Source of the DNA: an uncultured Rhodospirillales bacterium
GTDB lineage: Bacteria > Pseudomonadota > Alphaproteobacteria > ATCC43930 > CGMCC-115725
Direction of reading: 5' to 3'
NCBI GenBank assembly: GCA_903828515.1
Contig: CAIKMD010000007.1
Location: 1,582,706 to 1,646,705 of the forward strand
DNA: 64,000 nt
The translations under genes were made by a program, and so were the position numbers. This document shows positions 58,553 through 64,000 of the stretch, in pieces. The notes beneath the pieces were generated by a model. That model worked only from the letters and a program-made list of their open reading frames with translations, made no database searches and was not told where the DNA came from. The stretch's first letter is position 1; each line of letters opens with the position of its first letter.

Positions 58553-61066
58553 ATGGATATGCCCTACGATTCCAAACTCACGGAGCGACCGCCGCTGCTT
58601 CGGCCAACCGGTGCGCCGCGCTGGGTCGGCGCGCTCGGATTTCTGACTCTTTTGCTCGGCGCGGGCGCCGCGTCCTGCGTCGGCCTGGTCTTCGCGCAGA
58701 TGGGCGACGACGCCATCGTGAAGCCGCTCGCGGTGGTTTTGGCGACCTTGGCGCTGGCTTTCGGGGTTGCCGCGATCGTCGGACGCCACGTCCATGGCGC
58801 GTCGGTGGCGCGCCTCGACCTGTTGAGCCAGGCGCTCGAATCATCCTCGGTCGGTCACCTGATCACCGGCGAGGCGGGCGAGATCGCCTATGCCAACGCG
58901 GCGTTCCGCCGGTTTTTCCCCGGCCTGTCCGGCGCGCCGCTCGAGGCCCTGTCGCGGCGACTCGCCGGGGATGACGGGCAGTCCCGCGACTTTGCCACGC
59001 TGCGCCGCGATCTCTCGGGCAAGGGACGCGCTTTCGGTCGGGTCGCCATCGCGCATCCCGCGGGGCCGATCGCCTGGTTCAGCGCCAGCGCGCATCTTTT
59101 GTCGGGCAACAATGACGGCTTGAGCCTGTGGAGCTTCGAAGACGTTTCGCAGCGCCATGCGATGGAACAGGAAATCCGCGACGAGCGCGCCAAGCTCGCC
59201 GATTTCCTCGATCACGCGCCGATCGGTTTCTATTCGGTCGACAGCGCGGGGCGTTTTCTCTTCGTCAACGAGGCGCTGGCCGAATGGCTCGGCGTTCCGG
59301 CGCCGCAACTGGTCGAGACCGGCGCCAAGCTCGGCGAATTCCTTGCCGAGCCCGCGCTGCCGGGGGCGCCGCCGCATGCACCGTTCGGCGGCAATGGCGA
59401 GCGGGGCGAATTGCGCCTCAAGGGCCGGCAGGGCCGCGAGCTGACGGTTCTCATCACCCAGAGCGTGATCCGGTCGGGCGACAGCGTGCGAACCCGCTCG
59501 GTCGTGCGCGACCTCACGCCCGAGCGCGACATGCGCCAGGCACTGCATCGCTCGCAGGAACGGTTCGAGCGGTTCTTCGCCAACGCGCCGCTCGGCATCG
59601 CGCTGCTCGGGCGCGACGGCAAGATCGAGGAAGCCAATCCGACCCTGGGAATCCTCTTGGGCTCCGAAGCATCGGCGTTGATGGGCAAGGCCCTCATCGA
59701 TTTCCTGCGCGAGGAAGATCGCGCCTCGGTCGCCGAGAAACTTGCCGCCGCCTCGAAAGGCGAACTGCCGGCGGGGCCGGTCGATCTGCGCCTCAAAGGC
59801 GAGCGCGCGGTCGCGCTGGTGATCAGCCGCGAGACCGAAGGCGGCCTGATCCTCCACTTCATCGACAATACCGAACAGAAGAAGATCGAGGCGCAATTCA
59901 TCCAGTCGCAGAAGATGCAGGCGGTGGGTCAGCTCGCCGGCGGCGTCGCGCACGATTTCAACAATCTCCTGACCGCGATGATCGGGTTCTGCGATCTGCT
60001 GCTGCTGCGCTTCCGGCCGGGCGATCCGTCTTTCGCCGACATCATGCAGATCAAGCAGAACGCCAACCGCGCGGCGAACCTGGTGCGCCAGTTGCTGGCC
60101 TTCTCGCGTCAGCAGACGCTGCAACCGCGCGTGCTCGACGTCACCGACGCGCTGGCCGACCTGTCGCATCTGCTGCGCCGCCTGATCGGCGAGAATATCG
60201 AGCTGAAGGTCGTTCACGGGCGCGATCTCGGCCTCATCCGGGTCGATCAGGGACAGCTCGAGCAAGTCATTATCAATCTCGCGGTCAATGCGCGCGACGC
60301 GATGCCGAGCGGCGGCACGCTGACCATCCGCACCCTTAACGTCACCACGACTGAATCGAAACGCTTCGGCGACGAGGTGATGCCGCCGGGCGAGTATGTT
60401 CAGCTCGAAGTCGGCGATACCGGCACCGGCATCCCGAAGGAAATTCTCCAGCGCATCTTCGAGCCGTTCTTTTCGACCAAGGAATTGGGCGCCGGCACCG
60501 GGCTCGGCCTGTCGACGGTCTACGGCATCGTCAAGCAGACCGGCGGTTTCGTCTTCGTCGACAGCGAAGTGGGTGCGGGCGCCCGCTTCTCGATCTATCT
60601 GCCGCGCCACAGCGGCGGCGCCGAAAAGGACGCGACGTCGATCGTCGCCGCCGAGGACGCGCTGCCCGCCGATCTCACCGGCACGGCGACCGTGCTGCTG
60701 GTCGAGGACGAGGATCCGGTGCGGATGTTCTCGTCACGCGCCTTGCGCAACAAGGGATATAAGGTGATCGAGGCCAATAGCGCCGAGCAGGCGCTCGACA
60801 TCCTGAACGAGCGCGCCGAAAGCGTTGATCTCGTCATCACCGACGTGGTGATGCCGAAGATGGACGGGCCGACGCTGATCAAAGAGGTGCGCGAGCTGTA
60901 TCCCGACAAGAAGTTTCGGGTCATCTTCATTTCGGGCTATACCGAGGACTCGTTCCGCAAACGGCTGGGCGACGAGGCGGGAATTCATTTCCTCGCCAAG
61001 CCGTTCAGCCTCAAGCAACTGGCCGGCAAGGTCAAAGAAGTCATGGGCACGCCGCCTCTCGCTTAA
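58553..61066 (+). CDS. cckA: Hybrid histidine kinase CckA
   Basis: 837-residue bifunctional kinase/phosphatase at the top of the CtrA relay. Two N-terminal TM helices (WVGALGFLTLLLGAGAASCVGLVF; VVLATLALAFGVAAIV), PAS-like segments (about 95-200, 220-320, 330-440), the CckA-specific dimerisation helix GGVAHDFNNLLTAMIGFCDLLLLR with phospho-His H467, ATP-binding N/G boxes (NLAVNARDAMPSGG, DTGTGIPKEI, GTGLGLSTVYGIV), and a C-terminal receiver with D764 (VITDVVMPK). The phosphotransferase ChpT is not in the window. Adjacent to flhB. Confidence 0.95.
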   Translation: MDMPYDSKLTERPPLLRPTGAPRWVGALGFLTLLLGAGAASCVGLVFAQMGDDAIVKPLAVVLATLALAFGVAAIVGRHVHGASVARLDLLSQALESSSVGHLITGEAGEIAYANAAFRRFFPGLSGAPLEALSRRLAGDDGQSRDFATLRRDLSGKGRAFGRVAIAHPAGPIAWFSASAHLLSGNNDGLSLWSFEDVSQRHAMEQEIRDERAKLADFLDHAPIGFYSVDSAGRFLFVNEALAEWLGVPAPQLVETGAKLGEFLAEPALPGAPPHAPFGGNGERGELRLKGRQGRELTVLITQSVIRSGDSVRTRSVVRDLTPERDMRQALHRSQERFERFFANAPLGIALLGRDGKIEEANPTLGILLGSEASALMGKALIDFLREEDRASVAEKLAAASKGELPAGPVDLRLKGERAVALVISRETEGGLILHFIDNTEQKKIEAQFIQSQKMQAVGQLAGGVAHDFNNLLTAMIGFCDLLLLRFRPGDPSFADIMQIKQNANRAANLVRQLLAFSRQQTLQPRVLDVTDALADLSHLLRRLIGENIELKVVHGRDLGLIRVDQGQLEQVIINLAVNARDAMPSGGTLTIRTLNVTTTESKRFGDEVMPPGEYVQLEVGDTGTGIPKEILQRIFEPFFSTKELGAGTGLGLSTVYGIVKQTGGFVFVDSEVGAGARFSIYLPRHSGGAEKDATSIVAAEDALPADLTGTATVLLVEDEDPVRMFSSRALRNKGYKVIEANSAEQALDILNERAESVDLVITDVVMPKMDGPTLIKEVRELYPDKKFRVIFISGYTEDSFRKRLGDEAGIHFLAKPFSLKQLAGKVKEVMGTPPLA

Positions 61067-61092
61067 GCGGCGGCAATCGAGGGGAGGGGAGT

Positions 61093-62091
61093 TTGATCGC
61101 ACACCGTCTCGCGCTGACGGCGCTGGCGCTCCTGATCGGCGTGGCGCCGGTCCGCGCGCAGGTCCAAGACGTCACGATGGCGATGCCGTCGATCAGCCTC
61201 TCCTACGCGATGGTCTATATCGCCGCCGATCGCGGCCTGTTTGAAAAGCACGGGCTCAACGTCACGCTGATCGTCATCAATGGTGTCGGCGCGACCAACG
61301 CGGTGATCGCGGGAAGCGCCGAATTTTCCAACGGATCGGGCGCCTCGCTCACCCGCGCGGTCGCGCGCGGCCAGAAACTTCTCGCCATCGCCGGCGTGCT
61401 CGATCGCACCAGCATCGATATCGTGCTGCGCAAATCCGTTGCCGAGGCGGGGCATTTCGATCCGAATTCGAGCCTGGCCGATCGCGCCCGGCTCCTGCGC
61501 GGGCACACCATCGCCATCGCCGGAGTCAATTCGATCGATCAGGTCTATCTCAATCTTGTCGCGCGCCGGGCCGGTTTCGATCCGGATGAAATCCCGATCG
61601 CGGTGATGGCCGCCGACAACGCGCTCGCCGCTTTTGCCTCGGGTCAGATCGACGGGCTGTCGATCTCGCCGCCGACGCCGCAGAAACTCGTGCTCGATGG
61701 CGGCGCGGTCACCATCGCCAGCGGTTTTGCCGGCGATCCGCCCGACATGAATCCGGTCGCCACCACCATCGTGATGACCAAGCCCGAGACCTGCGACAAG
61801 CGCCCCGCGATCTGCCAGGCGATGGGACAGTCGATGAAAGAGGCGTCCGCGATCCTGCGCGATCATCTCGACGAGGCGACGGCGGTGATGGCCAAGCGCA
61901 TGCCGACGCTTGACGCGCGGCTGCTCGCGACGATGCTGCCGAAGATCCGCGCGGCGATGCCCGATCCACCGGTCGTGAGCGTCCGCTCGCTACAGAATTC
62001 CGACCGCATGAACGTCGATGCCGGGTTATTGAAGAAGGAAGAGATGTTGAGTTCCTATGACGATCTCACCACCGACCAATACGTGAAATGA
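61093..62091 (+). CDS. ABC transporter substrate-binding protein (tandem copy 1)
   Basis: 332-residue periplasmic binding protein of the NMT1/TauA type. Signal peptide 1-22 (LALTALALLIGVAPVRA). VYIAADRGLFEKHGLNVTLIVINGVGATNAVIAGSAEF is the typical N-lobe. The start is TTG behind GGGGAGGGGAG. It overlaps an obviously duplicated gene by 4 bp (ATGA). No permease or ATPase genes follow. Ligand unknown. Confidence 0.85.
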   Translation: MIAHRLALTALALLIGVAPVRAQVQDVTMAMPSISLSYAMVYIAADRGLFEKHGLNVTLIVINGVGATNAVIAGSAEFSNGSGASLTRAVARGQKLLAIAGVLDRTSIDIVLRKSVAEAGHFDPNSSLADRARLLRGHTIAIAGVNSIDQVYLNLVARRAGFDPDEIPIAVMAADNALAAFASGQIDGLSISPPTPQKLVLDGGAVTIASGFAGDPPDMNPVATTIVMTKPETCDKRPAICQAMGQSMKEASAILRDHLDEATAVMAKRMPTLDARLLATMLPKIRAAMPDPPVVSVRSLQNSDRMNVDAGLLKKEEMLSSYDDLTTDQYVK

Positions 62092-63089
62092 CCATGCGGC
62101 TTGCCGGACTGATTTTCGGCGCGTTGATCGCGGCGGGTGTCGCGCGTGCCGAGACCGCGCCGCTCAAGGACGCGACCATGGCGCTGCCCTCGACCGGGTT
62201 GCCCTATGCGCTGGTCTATATCGCCGATGCCCAGCATCTGTGGGAAAAGCACGGGCTCAACCTGAAGACCGTGCAGATCGCCGGTATCGGCGCGACCAAC
62301 GCGGTGATCTCGGGCAGCGTCGACTTCGCGCATGCGTCCGGGCCAACCCTCGCCCGCGCGGCGGCCAAGGGCCAGAAGCTACTCGCCATCGTCGGCGTGC
62401 TCGACCGCATCAGTACCGAAATCGTCTTGCGGAAATCGCTCGCCGAGGCGGCGCATTTCGATAAGTCGGCGCCGTTGCTCACGCGCGTGCAGGTCCTGCG
62501 CGGCAAGACCATCGCGATCAATTCGGTCAATTCGGTCGATCAGGCGTTTCTCCAATTGCTCGCGCGCCGCGCCGGTTACGACCCGCAGGAGATCCGGCTG
62601 GCGGTGATGCCGGCCGACAGCGCGCTCGCCGCGTTCTCGACCAATCAGATCGACGGCCTCGCCATGTCGCCGCCCTGGCCGCAAAGCCTCGTGCTCGACG
62701 GTCGCGCCGTCACGGTCGCGAGCGGCCCGTCGGGCGAGCCCAACGATCTCATCCCGATCGCCACCACCATCGTCCTGACCAAGCCCGAGACCTGCGCGCA
62801 GCGCGAGGCGCTGTGCATCGGCATCGGCCAGGCGATGAAAGAGGCGGCTTCGGTTTTGCGCGACAGGCCCGAATTGGCGGTGCCGATCCTGACGGCAAGG
62901 CTCAACATGGATGCCAAACTGATCGAGGCTGTGCTGGACAAGCAACGCCTCGCCACGCCCAATCCGCCGACGGTGAGCAAGGCCGGCCTCCAACATGCCG
63001 AGCACATCAATGTCGAGGCGGGGCTGATGAAGGAAGACGAGATGCTGAGTTCCTATGATGGGCTGGCGACCGATAAATACGTGAAATGA
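62088..63089 (+). CDS. ABC transporter substrate-binding protein (tandem copy 2)
   Basis: 333-residue paralogue of the preceding gene, about 60% identical by eye, sharing for instance GATNAVI-GS, VLRGKTIAINSVNSVDQ, ATTIVLTKPETC and the end KEDEMLSSYDGLATDKYVK. Signal peptide about 1-20. ATG at 62088 or 62094. Two adjacent orphan binding proteins suggest one transporter with two ligand specificities, or divergence after duplication. Confidence 0.85.
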   Translation: MTMRLAGLIFGALIAAGVARAETAPLKDATMALPSTGLPYALVYIADAQHLWEKHGLNLKTVQIAGIGATNAVISGSVDFAHASGPTLARAAAKGQKLLAIVGVLDRISTEIVLRKSLAEAAHFDKSAPLLTRVQVLRGKTIAINSVNSVDQAFLQLLARRAGYDPQEIRLAVMPADSALAAFSTNQIDGLAMSPPWPQSLVLDGRAVTVASGPSGEPNDLIPIATTIVLTKPETCAQREALCIGIGQAMKEAASVLRDRPELAVPILTARLNMDAKLIEAVLDKQRLATPNPPTVSKAGLQHAEHINVEAGLMKEDEMLSSYDGLATDKYVK

Positions 63090-63096
63090 GACGCCG

Positions 63097-63309
63097 ATGA
63101 AGCCGATGCGAATTTTCGCCTCCATCCTTTGCGCAGCCGCGTTGCTCGGCGGCTGCACGCCGGTCGTTCACCTGCGCAACGTGAAGACGGGACAGACCGC
63201 GACCTGCGGCGGCGAGTTGCACGGGCTCAACGCCGCTGCGTCGGACGAGCACTGCCTGCAGGTCTTTCATCGCCAGGGTTTCGATCCGGTGCCCGACGCC
63301 AAGCCGTGA
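63097..63309 (+). CDS. Small lipoprotein of unknown function
   Basis: 70 residues. Signal peptide with lipobox LLGGC, lipidated Cys20. The short mature part has three further Cys (TATCGGELHGL, DEHCLQVF). 7 bp after the tandem binding-protein genes, probably co-transcribed. No known family recognised. Confidence 0.75.
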   Translation: MKPMRIFASILCAAALLGGCTPVVHLRNVKTGQTATCGGELHGLNAAASDEHCLQVFHRQGFDPVPDAKP

Positions 63310-63327
63310 AGGGCGCGGCCCGGGTCG

Positions 63328-63744
63328 TCAGACGCCGAATTGCGGGTTCCAGGCGATTTCCCAAAGATGACCGTCGAGGTCGTGGAAATAACCCGAATAT
63401 CCGCCCCAGAAACGGTCTTGCGGCGGGTCGATGACGGTGCCGCCCGCTTGCTCGGCCTGTTTCATGACCGCATCGACTTCGTCCTTTGAGGCCACGAGAT
63501 GTCCGATCGACACGGCGCCCAGCCGCGTTGGCGTGGCGGTGATCCTGGCATCCTTCGACAGCGACGCCACCGGGTAGAGCGCGAGGATCAGGCCGTCGTC
63601 CATCGGAAAGAAAGCGACGGCGCCGTGATCGAATTCCTGGCCGATGATCCCCTTCGTCGGCAACCCCAGCCCGTCGCGGTAAAACGCGAGCGACCGGTCG
63701 AGATCGTCCACGGCCAACGTCAGAACTTTGATTCTCGGTTTCAT
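63328..63744 (-). CDS. VOC/glyoxalase-like protein
   Basis: 138-residue single-domain VOC protein: KVLTLAVDDLDRSLAFYRDGLGLPTKG at the start and PQDRFWGGYSGYFHDLDGHLWEIAWNP at the end, matching the PhnB/glyoxalase-type family. Metal ligand candidates are His in GAVSIGHLVAS and Glu in LWEIAW. ATG at 63744 has GGAAAGG upstream. The frame is open 56 codons further but that part is Pro/Ser/Arg-rich and rejected. Function unknown; resistance or isomerase-type roles are seen in this fold. Confidence 0.85.
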   Translation of the reverse strand: MKPRIKVLTLAVDDLDRSLAFYRDGLGLPTKGIIGQEFDHGAVAFFPMDDGLILALYPVASLSKDARITATPTRLGAVSIGHLVASKDEVDAVMKQAEQAGGTVIDPPQDRFWGGYSGYFHDLDGHLWEIAWNPQFGV

Positions 63745-64000
63745 CGTGGCCTTTCCAGTCTTGTCGGAGCGCTCGCTCCGCATCGCGGTTGGTGACGAGA
63801 ATAGGGGGAGCGGTTGGTCTTTTGATGCTTCTCCCAACCCTGCACCGGTCGGGGAAGTATCGATTTTCGGGGAGTCGCCGCGTTTTGGGGCGATTCGGTC
63901 GGTCGGAACCACGGCAGAGCCTTGCGGATCATATTTTTGACGGTAAAAGGCGCGCCGCCGATCCTGGCTAAATTATCTAAGATATTGATTTTATTGTAAA
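63745..64000. other. Right-edge region without recognised gene
   Basis: 256 bases to the window edge with no supported reading frame. The last ~40 bases are strikingly AT-rich for this genome (TAAATTATCTAAGATATTG), suggesting a promoter or intergenic region of the next gene. Confidence 0.5.

Noticed and set aside
63745-63912. N-terminal extension of the VOC protein
   Set aside because: Pro/Ser/Arg-rich, unlike the fold; a good ribosome site precedes the ATG at 63744.

Overview
The window reads as one large flagellar and cell-cycle gene cluster from a GC-rich (about 65% by eye) alphaproteobacterium. The presence of CtrA, CckA, SciP, FliX, FlbD, FlbT, FlaF and MotE places it in that class. The architecture (fliF-G-H-N-flbD-flhA-flhF-flhG as one unit, fliR-flhB next to cckA, sciP beside flgE) fits a Caulobacter- or Rhodospirillales-like lineage. 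The genus cannot be fixed from sequence alone. No tRNA, rRNA, CRISPR array or insertion sequence was seen.

Layout. 1-2140: 5' part of a large two-partner-secretion adhesin gene, running off the left edge. 2395-5486: 2-oxoglutarate oxygenase, solute-binding protein and VOC dioxygenase, closed by a strong bidirectional terminator. 5567-8316: divergent ctrA and fliIJ around two perfect CtrA boxes. 8378-18368 (minus): fliF-fliG-fliH-fliN-flbD-flhA-flhF-flhG plus a FliK-like protein. 18506-22718 (minus): sciP, then fliK-flgD-flgE. 23122-25981: two flagellins, flbT, flaF. 25994-34676: glycosylation island (TPR/OGT-type transferase, Maf, PseB, PseC, SpsF-like cytidylyltransferase) containing two tandem paralogues of unknown function. 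34784-39278 (minus): flgI-flgJ-flgN-flgK-flgL. 39471-41894: fliX, dksA, a solute-binding-like protein, DUF2237. 42007-45251 (minus): flgF-flgG-flgA-flgH. 45470-51358: fliL, fliM, a DUF6468-like protein, motE and a 961-residue AMIN/TPR protein. 51501-53348: two unrelated metabolic genes. 53439-55031 (minus): flhX-like, a small coiled-coil gene, fliO, fliP. 55188-61066: flgB-flgC-fliE-fliQ-fliR-flhB-cckA. 61093-63744: tandem solute-binding proteins, a small lipoprotein, a VOC protein. motA, motB, fliD and fliS were not seen.

How it works together (family knowledge plus promoter reading). CckA feeds phosphate to CtrA through ChpT (not in the window), and SciP restrains CtrA. CtrA would act at TTAA-N7-TTAA boxes seen before ctrA, fliI, fliX and the two unknown paralogues, with degenerate versions before fliF, fliL, flgB, sciP, flbT and pseB. 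FliX and FlbD then control the late sigma-54 class: -24/-12 promoters are visible before fliK, flgF, flgI and the second flagellin, three of them with a palindrome CGGCA-N5-TGCCG lying 52-75 bp further upstream. I propose that palindrome as the FlbD site. The least explained objects are the two cysteine- and tryptophan-free paralogues at 29693-31549, each with its own perfect CtrA box, and the 961-residue periplasmic protein next to motE.
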